Positions 44,806 through 54,310 are shown, counted from the stretch's first letter. The stretch: DNA of 64,000 bases from Streptomyces sp. TG1A-60 (GCF_037201975.1 NZ_CP147520.1:372001-436000); one strand, 5' to 3'. Numbers and translations are program-made. The notes: generated by a model from the sequence alone, not told the origin.

Positions 44806-45330
44806 TCAGCCCGCACCGCGCTCCGCCTCCTCGTGCAGGAACGCGCTGATCTGCCCGACGATGCCCTCCCGGCCCGCGCCGCCCGCCGGGTCGAGGAGGT
44901 CCTCGTCCACGCCGATGCCGCCGGACCACAGGTACCGCTCGGTCCACTCCTCGTCGGCGCGCAGCTGGACCTGGATGTCGAACTGGGTGAGGTGGGCCTC
45001 GGGGGCGGCGGCGTACAGGACGGCGGTGGCGCGGCGCAGGGGGTAGAGGTCGAAGCCCTCGATGAACCGGGAGTTTCGCCAGTCGAGGAAGGCGCTCTCA
45101 CCGTCGAGGCCGGTGCGGATGTCGAGCTGGCCGTCCTCCAGGTGGAGGCCGACGTGGTCGGTGCCGCGGTTCTCCACCGTCACCCGGAACCGGAAGTACG
45201 TGAGTCCCTCGGCGGCGTCGTCGCGCCCCCGAGGGGGCTCCGCGCACTCCACGCCGTGGACACGCACGCGCAGGCCGGCCAGGTCGCCGTCGTACTCCTG
45301 CCAGTCCCCGATCACGTTGGGCTCGCGCAC
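44806..45330 (-). CDS. Hypothetical beta-sandwich protein, 174 residues
   Basis: A soluble protein with a DUF4352-like immunoglobulin-fold pattern: LRVRVHGVECAEPP, TYFRFRVTVENRGTDHVGLH, LEDGQLDIRTG. A helical C-terminus (GIVGQISAFLHEEAE) follows. No signal peptide is seen, so it is probably cytoplasmic. GTG 45330 has GAGGTGG just upstream. It converges on the TctA remnant and is divergent from the acyl-CoA synthetase. Function is unknown. Confidence 0.68.
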   Translation of the reverse strand: MREPNVIGDWQEYDGDLAGLRVRVHGVECAEPPRGRDDAAEGLTYFRFRVTVENRGTDHVGLHLEDGQLDIRTGLDGESAFLDWRNSRFIEGFDLYPLRRATAVLYAAAPEAHLTQFDIQVQLRADEEWTERYLWSGGIGVDEDLLDPAGGAGREGIVGQISAFLHEEAERGAG

Positions 45331-45645
45331 CGTCCACCTCTCCACATCGGCGGGACACCTCCCGCACTCGCGCGCACCACAGTGCCACACGCGTCGGACG
45401 TACCGGGTTCGGGGCATTACCGCCGGTCAGCCGTGATCAAGCCGTGTGCAGCGCCGATTCCCGGGAGGGCACGGCCCAGGGGGGCTTACACGTGCCGCAC
45501 ATCACGTCCACCGCCCACCGTGCGCGGATGAGACGGCGACTTGCCGATTCCCCGCACGGGCGTCGGCGGCATGCGCTACGTTCGATCACTGCCGGTTAGC
45601 GCACCATCGGCGAGGTCGCGTGCAGGGAAGGTTCTGGAGCGTCGC
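45331..45645. other. Divergent intergenic region, no gene
   Basis: The 315 bp between the 174-residue gene and the acyl-CoA synthetase contain in-frame extensions of both genes but no ribosome sites for them. No palindrome or promoter stood out. Confidence 0.4.
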
Positions 45646-47562
45646 ATGGGGAACTTCGGCATGGTTCCGCCGACGGGCCCGGCCATGGCCGGAGGGCTGG
45701 CCGACTCGCTGTTCGAAACGGCGAACCGTGATCCCGCCCTGCCGCAGATCGCGCGCCGCGACATCGCCTCCCCGGGCAGCTGGACACGCGTGAGCGCGGT
45801 CGAGACGCGGGACGAAGTGGTCGAGCTGGCCAAGGGGTTGGTCGCGTCCGGGATCCGGCCGGGCAACCGGGTGGCCGTGATGGCGCGGACGCGTTACGAG
45901 TGGACGGTGCTCGGTGTCGCGCTGTGGTGCGTGGGTGCCGAGATCGTGCCGATCTATCCGACGTCGTCGCGCGACCAGGTCGAGTGGATCCTCAGGGACG
46001 CGGCCTGCGTGGGCGTGGTGGTCGAGGACGACCTGGGCGTGATGACGGTCGGCTCGGTGTGCGCCCGCCTCCCGCTGCTGCGGCATGTCTGGCAGTTGGA
46101 CGCGTACTCCCTGCCACAGCTCGTCGAGGCCGGCCGGGACGTGCCGGACGCGACGGTGGACTCGCTGCGCCGCATCGTCATGCCGGACTCCACCGCGGTG
46201 ATCGCCTACACGTCCGGCACGACCGGCCGTCCCAGGGGCTGCGCGCTTTCCCACCGCAGCCTCGCCAGCCCCTGCGACGTGCTGCTCGCCGGATGGCGGC
46301 ACACCGCCGCCATGTCCGGTGAACAGCCGGCGGTCCTCGCCTTCCTGCCGTTCTCGCACGTCTACGGCCTCATGATCCAGGGGATGTGTCTGCGCGGCGG
46401 CCTGCTCCTCGCGCACGAGCCGGAGTCGACCGTGGGTGCGCTGTCCGCCGCGCTGCTGTCGTTTCGGCCCACGTTCCTCTTCGGCGTCCCCTACGTCTTC
46501 GAGAAGATCTACAAGAACTTCCTGCGCAAGGCGCAACAGACGGGCCGGGGCCCGCTGTTCGAGCGTGCGGTGCGCGCCGCCCAGGACTACGCGCTCGCCG
46601 CCGAACGGCAACGCCTGGAGACGGGACCCGGCCCCGGCATGGACCTGAAGCTCCAACACGCCGTCTACGAGAAGACCGTGTACCGCAAGCTGCGGGCGGC
46701 GCTGGGCGGACGGGTGCGCGGCGGCTGTTCCGGTGGCTCCCCCCTCAACCGTGATCTGGCGCTGTTCTACGCCGGTATCGGCATCCTGGTCCACGACGGG
46801 TACGGCCTGACCGAGACCGCCGGGGGCATCACCGCCCAGCCGGTGGGCCGGGAGAAGTTCGGCACCGTGGGGCGCCCGCTGCCGGGTACGGAGATCCGGG
46901 TGGCCCGGGACGGGGAGATCCTGGTCAACGGACCGTCGGTGTTCCAGGGGTACGTCAACGACGAGACGGGCACCCGGGCCGCGCTCCAGGACGGCTGGCT
47001 GGCCACGGGGGACCTCGGGCGGCTCGACAACGAGGGGTATCTGTCGATCACCGGCCGCAAGAAGGAGATCATCATCACCAGCGGGGGCAAGGGCGTGGCC
47101 CCGGCGCCGCTGGAGGAGCAGCTGCGGATGCATCCGCTGATCCACCAGGCGGTGGTCGTGGGCGACAACCGGCCCTGCGTGGGCGCCCTGATCACCCTGG
47201 ACCCGGAGTTCCTGGCGCACTGGCGGGGGTCGTTGTCCGCCCCGGGTGAGCTGCTGGGCCGGGAGGCGCGGGAGGAGAACGCCCTGCGGCAGGAGGTGCT
47301 GCGCGCGATCGCCGGCGCCAACAGCACGGTCTCCCGCTCGGAGTCGATCCGCGTCTTCCGTATCCTGCCCGAGCCCTTCGACCTCGCCAACGGCCTGCTG
47401 ACGCCGTCGATGAAGCTGCGCCGGGACACCATCGTGCAGCGGTACGGGGCCGAGATCGAGGCGATGTACGCGACCTCCTCGCGGGCCGCCCGCCGGGCCC
47501 CGTCGGAGGAGAGCGCGAGCTGGGACGACTCGGACGACGTGTTCCGCCGCGCCCGGCCCTGA
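45646..47562 (+). CDS. Long-chain acyl-CoA synthetase (FadD15-type)
   Basis: A 638-residue AMP-forming synthetase that activates a carboxylate to acyl-AMP and then acyl-CoA. Motifs are the P-loop AVIAYTSGTTGRPRGCALSH, FLPFSHVYG, GYGLTETAGG, GWLATGDLGRLDNEGYLSIT and the hinge/Lys region GRKKEIIITSGGKGVAPAPL. Length and sequence fit the FadD15/FAA1 long-chain class. ATG 45646 has GGAGC seven bases upstream. It is monocistronic. Confidence 0.92.
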   Translation: MGNFGMVPPTGPAMAGGLADSLFETANRDPALPQIARRDIASPGSWTRVSAVETRDEVVELAKGLVASGIRPGNRVAVMARTRYEWTVLGVALWCVGAEIVPIYPTSSRDQVEWILRDAACVGVVVEDDLGVMTVGSVCARLPLLRHVWQLDAYSLPQLVEAGRDVPDATVDSLRRIVMPDSTAVIAYTSGTTGRPRGCALSHRSLASPCDVLLAGWRHTAAMSGEQPAVLAFLPFSHVYGLMIQGMCLRGGLLLAHEPESTVGALSAALLSFRPTFLFGVPYVFEKIYKNFLRKAQQTGRGPLFERAVRAAQDYALAAERQRLETGPGPGMDLKLQHAVYEKTVYRKLRAALGGRVRGGCSGGSPLNRDLALFYAGIGILVHDGYGLTETAGGITAQPVGREKFGTVGRPLPGTEIRVARDGEILVNGPSVFQGYVNDETGTRAALQDGWLATGDLGRLDNEGYLSITGRKKEIIITSGGKGVAPAPLEEQLRMHPLIHQAVVVGDNRPCVGALITLDPEFLAHWRGSLSAPGELLGREAREENALRQEVLRAIAGANSTVSRSESIRVFRILPEPFDLANGLLTPSMKLRRDTIVQRYGAEIEAMYATSSRAARRAPSEESASWDDSDDVFRRARP

Positions 47563-47902
47563 CCGCTCGCCTCCGCCGGAGCCTGAATCACCCGGCCGGC
47601 CGCCGATGGTCCGTTCCGCCGCCCCTGACTTCGATCAATCGAACAGGGCGACTCCCAGTGGCGCGTCCGGGGGCCGGAAAGGCTACTGACCACGGTGGTG
47701 GCACTGGGCGGTGGGGTGTTTCTGCTCGGCGCGGCCATGCTCCGGCTGGAGACCCGTCTGGCTTCGGCGCGCGGAACGGCGACCACAGGCCGGGCCGTTG
47801 TTGACGAAACGGTCCTCCGGATGCGGAGATGCTCCAGGCAGAGGCGGGAGACCGCCTGCCCGCGAGCACTCCGCACCACCGTGAGACGAAGGCAGAGGAC
47901 CC
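47563..47902. other. Intergenic stretch, no gene
   Basis: 340 bp with only short open frames. One reads VALGGGVFLLGAAMLRLE from 47698 but lacks a ribosome site and ends in low-complexity sequence. Nothing else is supported. Confidence 0.4.
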
Positions 47903-49150
47903 ATGGCACTGCAGATCAGCGCCACCAACCCGGAACACCCCGCGCTGCTGCTCGAACTGCCGTGGCATGTGCCGCTGGAGGAGTGGCCCGAGCACCATCT
48001 CGTGCCCCTCCCCCGGGGCATCTCCCGCCACGTCGTGCGCTACGCCCGCGCCGGCGGCGAGGTCGTCGCAGTCAAGGAACTCGCCGAGCGGCCCGCCCTG
48101 CGCGAGTACGAGCTGCTGCGCGACCTGGACCGGATCGGCATCCCCGCCGTGGACGCCCTCGGTGTGGTCACCGGCCGCCTCGACGAGGCCGGCGATCCGC
48201 TGGAGTCCGTGCTGATCACCCGGCATCTGGGCGGCTCGATGCCGTACCGCTCGATGTTCGAGACGACCATGCGCCCAGCCACCATGCACCGCCTGATGGA
48301 CGCCCTCGCCGTGCTGCTGGTGCGGCTGCACCTCGCCGGGTTCGCGTGGGGCGACTGCTCGCTGTCCAACACGCTGTTCCGGCGGGACGCGGGCGCGTAC
48401 GCCGCGTACCTGGTGGACGCCGAGACGGGCGAGGTGCACGCGCGGCTGAGCACCGGGCAGCGCGAGTACGACCTCGATCTCGCCCGGGTCAACATCAGCG
48501 GTGAACTGCTGGACCTGGAGGCGTCCGGTGCGCTGCACCCCTCGGTGGACCCGATCGACTTCGGCGACGAGATCTGCGCGCGCTACCAGAAGCTGTGGCA
48601 GGAGCTGACGCGTACGTCGGTGTACCCGGCCGGGAAGTACCACTACATCGAGCGCCGGATCCGGCGACTCAACGACCTCGGTTTCGACGTCGCCGAGATG
48701 CAGATCGAGCACTCCGGCAACGGTGACACGGTGACGTTCGTGCCGAAGGTCGTCGACGCCGGCCACCACCAGCGGCAGTTGCTGCGGCTGACCGGCCTGG
48801 ACACCGAGGAGAACCAGGCCCGGCGGCTCCTGAACGACCTGGAGAGCTGGATGGCCACCCAGGACGACCACGCCCCGGGCGACCCCCTCGGCGCCCGCCC
48901 CGAGGTGCTGGCCCACCGGTGGGTGCGGGAGGTGTTCCGTCCGACCGTGCGGGCCGTCCCCCTCGAACTGCGCGGCTCGATGGATCCGGCGGAGATCTAC
49001 CACCAGCTCCTCGAACACCGCTGGTACCTGTCCGAGCGGGCCCAGCACGACATCGGCCTGGACACGGCGGTGAAGGACTACGTCGACAACGTCCTGCCGC
49101 GGACGCCGGCGGTGCTGCCGCCGACGGTGGACGACTTCACCCCGAGATGA
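47903..49150 (+). CDS. DUF4032 kinase-like protein
   Basis: A 415-residue protein. Residues ~40-230 resemble the lipopolysaccharide-kinase/RIO fold (VVAVKELAERPALREYELLR with the ATP-site Lys, HLAGFAWGDCSLSNTLF catalytic loop, AYLVDAETGEVH metal-site Asp). The C-terminal DUF4032 domain spans ~235-400 (HRWVREVFRPTVRAVP). It may be a small-molecule or protein kinase. ATG 47903 is the obvious start. No operon partner is evident. Confidence 0.87.
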   Translation: MALQISATNPEHPALLLELPWHVPLEEWPEHHLVPLPRGISRHVVRYARAGGEVVAVKELAERPALREYELLRDLDRIGIPAVDALGVVTGRLDEAGDPLESVLITRHLGGSMPYRSMFETTMRPATMHRLMDALAVLLVRLHLAGFAWGDCSLSNTLFRRDAGAYAAYLVDAETGEVHARLSTGQREYDLDLARVNISGELLDLEASGALHPSVDPIDFGDEICARYQKLWQELTRTSVYPAGKYHYIERRIRRLNDLGFDVAEMQIEHSGNGDTVTFVPKVVDAGHHQRQLLRLTGLDTEENQARRLLNDLESWMATQDDHAPGDPLGARPEVLAHRWVREVFRPTVRAVPLELRGSMDPAEIYHQLLEHRWYLSERAQHDIGLDTAVKDYVDNVLPRTPAVLPPTVDDFTPR

Positions 49151-49165
49151 GCCGCCGGCCCCGGG

Positions 49166-50038
49166 TCACTCGTGCGGGATCACGGCCACCGGGCAGCGCG
49201 CGTGGTGCAGGACGCCGTGGGCCACCGAGCCGATACGGGCGCCCACGGCCCTGCGGCGGGCACGGCGGCCCACGACCATCAGCTGGGCCCGCTGTGCCAC
49301 GGACAACAACACCTGCCCGGCACTGCCTATCTCGACGTACGGGGTCACCGGCACGTCGGGGAAGCGCTTGCGCCACGGCTCCAGAGCGGCGGACAGGGCC
49401 TTCTTCTCGTACGGCTCCAGGCCGCCGGCCTCGTCGAGGAGCTTCAACGAGCCGGGGCTGTACGTGTACAGCGGCGGCAGGGTCCACGCGCGGACCGCGC
49501 GCAGGGCGGCGCCCCGGGCAGCCGCGGTCTCGAACGCGAACCGCAGCACGTCGGCGCTGTCCTCCGGCGAGCCTTGCTGGCCCACGATGATCTCGCGCCC
49601 GCCGGCTTCGCCCGCGGGACTGTCCTCGGCGCGGACGAGGACTACGGGGCGCGGCGACTCGGCGATCACCTGCTGTCCGACGGAGCCCAGCAGGAAACCG
49701 ACCACGACGCCATGCCCGCGCGAACCGAGCACCAGCGTCTCGGCGTGCTCGGCGGCGGCGACCAGCGAGGCGACCGCCGGGCCCTCCACCAGGTCCGTCG
49801 TCACCTCCAGTTCCGGGTGCCGCTCGGAGACGTCGCGCGCCGCCTCCGCCAACGCCTGTCCGGCCCAGTGCGCCTGTCCGTCCCGGTCCACGGTGATCGC
49901 CTCCTGCGGCTCCCACCGCCACGCGTGGAGCACCCGCAACGCCAGGCCCCGGCGTACGGCCTCCCGGCCGGCCCACGCCAGCGCGGCGAGGCTCTCGGAC
50001 GTACCGTCCACTGCGGCGGTGATCGGGCGCGTCTTCAT
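49166..50038 (-). CDS. Tandem universal stress protein
   Basis: A 290-residue protein of two UspA domains. The first ends with the ATP-binding pattern LVLGSRGHGVVVGFLLGSVG; the second has VVGRRARRRAVGARIGSVAH and ends CPVAVIPHE. Such ATP-binding proteins help survival during hypoxia or stress. The two-domain form is common in Streptomyces. The gene converges on DUF4032 with 15 bp between the stops and is divergent from the VOC gene 59 bp away. Confidence 0.92.
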   Translation of the reverse strand: MKTRPITAAVDGTSESLAALAWAGREAVRRGLALRVLHAWRWEPQEAITVDRDGQAHWAGQALAEAARDVSERHPELEVTTDLVEGPAVASLVAAAEHAETLVLGSRGHGVVVGFLLGSVGQQVIAESPRPVVLVRAEDSPAGEAGGREIIVGQQGSPEDSADVLRFAFETAAARGAALRAVRAWTLPPLYTYSPGSLKLLDEAGGLEPYEKKALSAALEPWRKRFPDVPVTPYVEIGSAGQVLLSVAQRAQLMVVGRRARRRAVGARIGSVAHGVLHHARCPVAVIPHE

Positions 50039-50097
50039 CGGCCACCTCTCTGTGTCACGTCACGGCTCACGAGCCCAGTCTTCACTACCCTTGCCGC

Positions 50098-50451
50098 ATG
50101 ACCTTGGAGTGGGAGCAACTGGTGGTGGACTCGGCCGATCCGGTGGCCCTGGGCCGCTGGTGGGCCGAGGCGCTCGGGTGGGTGGTGGTCGACGACTCCC
50201 TCGAGGAGTACGAGATCCGTCCGGCCCCGGACCGCCTTCCCGGCATCCTGTTCGGGACCGCCCCGGAGCACAAGACCGTCAAGAACCGCCTGCACCTCGA
50301 CTTCCGCCCCGTCGACCAGGCGGCGGAGGTCGCCCGCCTCCTCGCCCTCGGGGCCAGGCACGCGGACGTCGGGCAGGGTGACGAGGCATGGGTCGTGCTG
50401 GCGGATCCGGAGGGCAACGAGTTCTGCGTACTCGCCGCGCGCAGGAGCTGA
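50098..50451 (+). CDS. VOC-family protein (glyoxalase-like)
   Basis: A 117-residue protein with LVVDSADPVALGRWWAEALG and VLADPEGNEFCVLA at its ends, as in the actinobacterial VOC proteins related to 4a-hydroxytetrahydrobiopterin dehydratase-like glyoxalases. KNRLHLDFRP contributes a likely metal ligand His and Glu118-type residue is not clear. The function may be drug binding or an unknown lyase. Divergent from the stress protein gene. Confidence 0.82.
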   Translation: MTLEWEQLVVDSADPVALGRWWAEALGWVVVDDSLEEYEIRPAPDRLPGILFGTAPEHKTVKNRLHLDFRPVDQAAEVARLLALGARHADVGQGDEAWVVLADPEGNEFCVLAARRS

Positions 50452-50604
50452 CGCCGCCCGTACGGTCCGGGAGCAGGCCGTACGGTCCGGAGCCTTGCGG
50501 CTCTCCGGGACCGAGCGAGGCGGGACGCTCGAACATACGATGGGCCCTCCGGTCGATCAAGGCCGGGAGGGCGGGCGCCCGGGACACCGGTCGTCACCGA
50601 GGCA

Positions 50605-51603
50605 GTGTGGAACGGGGTGGACACGTTGATCGGGATCGTCGAGATCCAGGCGGCGGCCGAGAGTATCGCCGGGCATGTGGTGCGGACGCCGACAGTGCGG
50701 AGCCCGGGGTTGTCCGGGTTCCTCGGTGTTCCGGTCACCACGAAGCTGGAACTGCTCCAGCGCACCGGCTCCTTCAAAGCGCGGGGCGCGACGGCGAAGC
50801 TGCTGTCGCTGACGGACGCCGAGCGCGCGGCCGGTGTCGTGGCGGTCAGCGGGGGCAACCACGGGATCGCGCTGGCGCACATGGCGTCCGCGCTGCACAT
50901 CAAGGCGACCGTGGTGATGTCGAGGACCGCCCCGAAGCGCGCCGCCGACCTCGTCGAGGCGGCCGGTGCGTCGCTGCGGCTCACCGACGGAATGGCGGAG
51001 GCGTTCGCGCTCACCGAGCGGTTGCGGTCGGAGGGCCTCACTCTCGTCCACCCGTTTGACGACCCGCTGGTGATCGCCGGGCAGGGCACCGTCGGCCTGG
51101 AGTTCACCGCGGACGCCGACGAGGTCGGGGGTACCGGCGCGCTCACCGACGTGCTCGTCAGCATCGGCGGTGGCGGGCTCATCGCCGGTGTGGCGGCTGC
51201 CTTCAAGGCCCTCCGCCCGGACGTCCGCGTCTGGGGCGTGGAGACCGTCGGCGCCTCGGCCATGGCCGAGGCGGTGGCGGCGGGCGGTCCCGTGACGGTC
51301 TCCCTCTCCTCCATCGTCACCACGCTCAGCGCACCCTCCGCCTCCCCGCTCACCTACGACCATGTGGCCGCCCTCGTCGAGGACGTCCTCGTGGTCCCGG
51401 ACGCCGAAGCGGTCCAGGGCGTCCTCGACCTCGCCGAGCACGCCAAGGTGTGGGCGGAGCCCGCCGCCGGATGTCTGCTGCCCGCCGCACGTCAGGTGCT
51501 GGAACGCGTCGGCGACGGTGCCCGCCTCGGCCTCGTGGTGTGCGGGGGCAACGCGACCACGGCCGACATCATGGACTGGGCACGGCGATTCGACCTCCGA
51601 TGA
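50605..51603 (+). CDS. PLP-dependent threonine/serine dehydratase-like enzyme
   Basis: A 332-residue fold-type II PLP enzyme. The Schiff-base lysine is Lys58 in TGSFKARGA; the phosphate-binding loop is SIGGGGLIAG, and SGGNHGIALAHMA contacts the substrate carboxylate. It has no C-terminal ACT domain, so it is the catabolic or promiscuous type and not feedback-regulated IlvA. It deaminates threonine, serine or hydroxyaspartate to the keto acid. GTG 50605 is used; GTG 50617 is possible. Confidence 0.9.
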   Translation: MWNGVDTLIGIVEIQAAAESIAGHVVRTPTVRSPGLSGFLGVPVTTKLELLQRTGSFKARGATAKLLSLTDAERAAGVVAVSGGNHGIALAHMASALHIKATVVMSRTAPKRAADLVEAAGASLRLTDGMAEAFALTERLRSEGLTLVHPFDDPLVIAGQGTVGLEFTADADEVGGTGALTDVLVSIGGGGLIAGVAAAFKALRPDVRVWGVETVGASAMAEAVAAGGPVTVSLSSIVTTLSAPSASPLTYDHVAALVEDVLVVPDAEAVQGVLDLAEHAKVWAEPAAGCLLPAARQVLERVGDGARLGLVVCGGNATTADIMDWARRFDLR

Positions 51604-51838
51604 CGCCGAACGACCGCCGGTGACTTCCCGAACGGATCCAACATCCTTGTCCTGCAAGGCACTTGAAGCAGGACCGGAGTCCTTCGACGACGGCGAGGGG
51701 CCGGGCTGGGACGGGGCGGTGGAGATCCTGGACCGGCTCGATCCGCACCGGGTGTACGGGAGCGCCTTCTTCGACCGGCTGTTCCGTAAGCGAATCCCGT
51801 GCCCGGCGTGAGACCTCGTCATCCGGCCGGTGGCCGCC

Positions 51839-52657
51839 TCAGACCCGACGCCAGCGCGCCATGGCGAACGAGAACAGGCCGAACAGGACCAGACCCGCCG
51901 CGACACACACCAGAAAGGCGGGGCCGGCCGGAGTGTCGACGAAGGAGCGCAGGGTGTCGTCGAAGCCCTTGGCCTCGTCCGGTTCGTACGCGATCCCTGC
52001 GCGGACGGCGAAGACGCCGGCGGTGGCGAACACCAGGCCGCGCGCGACCCCGCCGGCCACACCGGTCACATCGACGACCCGGCGGGTCCGGCGGGACATC
52101 TCACCGAGCCGCAGGTGCTTGTGGTACGAGCGCATCGCGGCCCGTACGCCGATCCATCCGCCCGCGACGATCACCCCGACGCCCGCCACGCCCACGAGCC
52201 ACTGACCGCCGGGGAGTTCGAGGGCCCGGGCCGTCACGTCCCGGGACTGCTCGTCGGAGCCGCCACCGCCGTTTCCCTCACCCGCCGCGAAGACCAGCAC
52301 CGAATAGGCGACGAAGGCGTAGAAGACGAAGCGCGCGGCGGACACGAGCCGCTTGGTGGGCTTGCGGCCGTCCGGTCCCGCCGCGCCTGACACCGCCTCC
52401 GACAGCCGCCACAGCGCCATGCCCACCAGGCCGATACCCAGCGCCCACAGCAGGACGGAGCCCAGCGGCTTCTCGGCGATCTCCGCCAGCGCGCCCTGGC
52501 GGTCGGCCTGCTCCGAACTCCCCCTCAAAGCGATCTGCAAGGCCAGTGACCCGACCAGCAGATAGATGACACCGCGCGCGGTCAGTCCGGCCCGGGCCGC
52601 GCCCTCCGTCGCCGAACCCCGTGCCGCCCGCCCGCTCCGCACCCCCAGAGTCGTCAT
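51839..52657 (-). CDS. DUF1206 membrane protein
   Basis: A 272-residue membrane protein with three DUF1206 repeats of two helices each (AGLTARGVIYLLVGSLALQI, AARFVFYAFVAYSVLVFAA, GGVARGLVFATAGVFAVRAG), each preceded by a small-residue-rich loop. Function is unknown. The ATG overlaps the stop of the upstream 128-residue gene by one base (TGATG), so the two are coupled. Confidence 0.88.
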   Translation of the reverse strand: MTTLGVRSGRAARGSATEGAARAGLTARGVIYLLVGSLALQIALRGSSEQADRQGALAEIAEKPLGSVLLWALGIGLVGMALWRLSEAVSGAAGPDGRKPTKRLVSAARFVFYAFVAYSVLVFAAGEGNGGGGSDEQSRDVTARALELPGGQWLVGVAGVGVIVAGGWIGVRAAMRSYHKHLRLGEMSRRTRRVVDVTGVAGGVARGLVFATAGVFAVRAGIAYEPDEAKGFDDTLRSFVDTPAGPAFLVCVAAGLVLFGLFSFAMARWRRV

Positions 52658-53043
52658 CAGCCGCGCTCCTCCCGCCCCTTGACCCGCAGCTGGAGCTGCA
52701 CCTCCTGGTCACCCGCCTCCGCGCCCACCTGGTGCACGGCGTAGGCCTCTTCCAGGGCCGCCCGCAACAACCGCACGGCGGGCGGACTGCCCTGCACCTC
52801 GACCGTGACGGGCGAGGACAGCGGTTCAGGCTGTTCCCCCGTCCCGGCGGGGACAGCGGCCGTGTCGTACATGCCGGTCCACATCGTCGGCCGGTCGGTG
52901 CCGCTCTCGTGCGGCGGATCGTCGGGGCGCCGGTCCGACTCGAAATGGGCGCGCAGGCAGGCGAAGACACGTTCGGCGTCCCGCGCGGAGCAGTCGCAGA
53001 GCACGACCTCGACCTGGGACACAGGCAGGCTGGGCAGGATCAC
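52657..53043 (-). CDS. Hypothetical protein, 128 residues
   Basis: A soluble alpha/beta protein: PVSQVEVVLCDCSARDAERV, FACLRAHFESDR, then SSPVTVEVQGSPPAVRLLRA and a C-terminal strand VQLQLRVKG. The two beta-alpha-beta halves look ferredoxin-like. I do not recognise the family. GTG 53043 lies about 12 bases after GGGAG. It precedes and overlaps the DUF1206 gene and is divergent from the RpiR regulator. Confidence 0.65.
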   Translation of the reverse strand: MILPSLPVSQVEVVLCDCSARDAERVFACLRAHFESDRRPDDPPHESGTDRPTMWTGMYDTAAVPAGTGEQPEPLSSPVTVEVQGSPPAVRLLRAALEEAYAVHQVGAEAGDQEVQLQLRVKGREERG

Positions 53044-53231
53044 GAGTGTTCTCCCTGGTGTGGACGACAGTGTGCGGGTACCCCCATGGTGTGCCCGAAA
53101 CAGGGCTCTCGCAGGTCGCGCGAGAGGCCGCCCGCCGAGGGCGAGGCCGACGCCCTCCCCGGCCCCACCGCCCGGGAGGCGTGGCGTGATCCGCCCGGGA
53201 CCGCACGGGCCGTGGGCTATGTTGAGTGCTC

Positions 53232-54179
53232 GTGGGAGACGAAGGAGGCGCACGGGCGCCATCGCCGCAGCAGGCACGCGCGCAGGCATCAGCGATCACG
53301 TCCGGACGGACCGCCGCGGAGACCGAGCAGTCGCCCACGTCCCGGCTCAGGGAACTGTTCGACGGTCCCCGGCTCTCCCCCGGGCAGCGGCGGATCGCCC
53401 AGTATCTGATCGAGCACATCACCGAGGCCGCGTTCCTGTCGATCACGGATCTCGCGGAGCGAATCGGTGTGAGCCAGCCCTCGGTGACCCGGTTCGCCGC
53501 GGCCGTCGGCTTCAGCGGCTACCCCGCGCTGCGCGAGCGGCTCCAGGCCATCGCGCTCGCCACCCTCGGCAGCGCACCCGGCATCTCCGCGGTGGACCGC
53601 AGCAACGAACTCCAGGCCGCCGTGGACGCCGAGATCGAGAACCTGGAGAACCTGCGGCGCGACTTCGCCGACCCGGACCAGGTGGTCGAGATCGGCCGCG
53701 CCCTGTCCCGCTCGACACCGCTGACCGTCCTCGGCCTGCGGATCTCCGGCGCGCTCGCCGAGTACTTCGCGTACGCCGCCCGCCGTATCCACCCCGACGT
53801 GCGGCTGGTGGCCAAGGGCGGCACGGTCGCCTACGACGCGCTCCTTCAGTCCCGGGAGGCGGGCGGGACCTGGCTGCTGGCGTTCTCCATGCCCCGGCAC
53901 GCTCAGGAGACCCTGACCGCGCTGCGGGTCGCCCACGGCGCCGGGCTGAAGGTGGCCCTGGTCACCGACCTGGCGCTCGGGCCCCTCGCCGACGCGGCCG
54001 ACGCCGTCCTCGCCACCGGCACCGGCTCACGCCTCGTCTTCGACTCCTACGCCGCCCCCGTGATGATGTCCTCCGCCCTGCTCCAGGCCATGACCGACGC
54101 CGACCCGGAGCGCACCCAGGCCCGCCTGGAGGCGTACGAGCAGGTCTCGGAGCGGCACCAGTTCTTCCTCCGGGACTGA
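53232..54179 (+). CDS. MurR/RpiR-family transcriptional regulator
   Basis: A 315-residue repressor. The N-terminal HTH (FLSITDLAERIGVSQPSVTR) spans ~60-110 and a SIS sugar-phosphate-binding domain ~150-280 (STPLTVLGLRISGALAEYFA, TWLLAFSMPRHAQETLTALR). RpiR proteins sense phosphosugars or, in Streptomyces, histidine-catabolic or amino-sugar signals. GTG 53232 is preferred over 53226 because TTGAG lies five bases upstream. Two AT-rich palindromes just beyond its stop are candidate binding sites. Confidence 0.9.
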   Translation: MGDEGGARAPSPQQARAQASAITSGRTAAETEQSPTSRLRELFDGPRLSPGQRRIAQYLIEHITEAAFLSITDLAERIGVSQPSVTRFAAAVGFSGYPALRERLQAIALATLGSAPGISAVDRSNELQAAVDAEIENLENLRRDFADPDQVVEIGRALSRSTPLTVLGLRISGALAEYFAYAARRIHPDVRLVAKGGTVAYDALLQSREAGGTWLLAFSMPRHAQETLTALRVAHGAGLKVALVTDLALGPLADAADAVLATGTGSRLVFDSYAAPVMMSSALLQAMTDADPERTQARLEAYEQVSERHQFFLRD

Positions 54180-54225
54180 CCGGTCCCCCGCGTCCCGACA
54201 GCAGCGGATTGTTCAGAACTTTCCC

Positions 54226-54245
54226 GGTATGAATTTTTTCATACC
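54226..54245. promoter_or_regulatory. AT-rich palindrome, candidate RpiR operator
   Basis: GGTATGAA, TTTT, TTCATACC: a perfect 8-bp inverted repeat, 47 bp after the RpiR gene. RpiR-type regulators often bind TGAA/TTCA half-sites around a T-rich centre. AT-rich sequence is very unusual in this window. Confidence 0.5.
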
Positions 54246-54258
54246 CTTGCAAACTCAT

Positions 54259-54276
54259 CAGTATATATAAATACTG
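54259..54276. promoter_or_regulatory. Second AT-rich palindrome
   Basis: CAGTAT, ATATAA, ATACTG: a perfect 6-bp inverted repeat with a TA-rich centre, 13 bp after the first palindrome. The core TATATAA could serve as a -10 element. It may be part of one operator-promoter unit. Confidence 0.4.
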
Positions 54277-54286
54277 CTCCCGGATC

Positions 54287-54310
54287 GTGACCCGGAGGGC
54301 TCCGGGTCAC
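54287..54310. terminator. Hairpin after RpiR region
   Basis: 10-bp arms (54287-54296 and 54301-54310) with a 4-nt loop and high GC. It lies between the AT-rich palindromes and the next gene and could terminate the rpiR transcript or attenuate transcription into 54451. Confidence 0.55.

Noticed and set aside
51604..51838. Short rightward frame ending FFDRLFRKRIPCPA after the dehydratase
   Set aside because: The stretch DGAVEILDRLDPHRVYGSAF looks slightly protein-like, but it lacks a start, ribosome site and family match. It may be debris.
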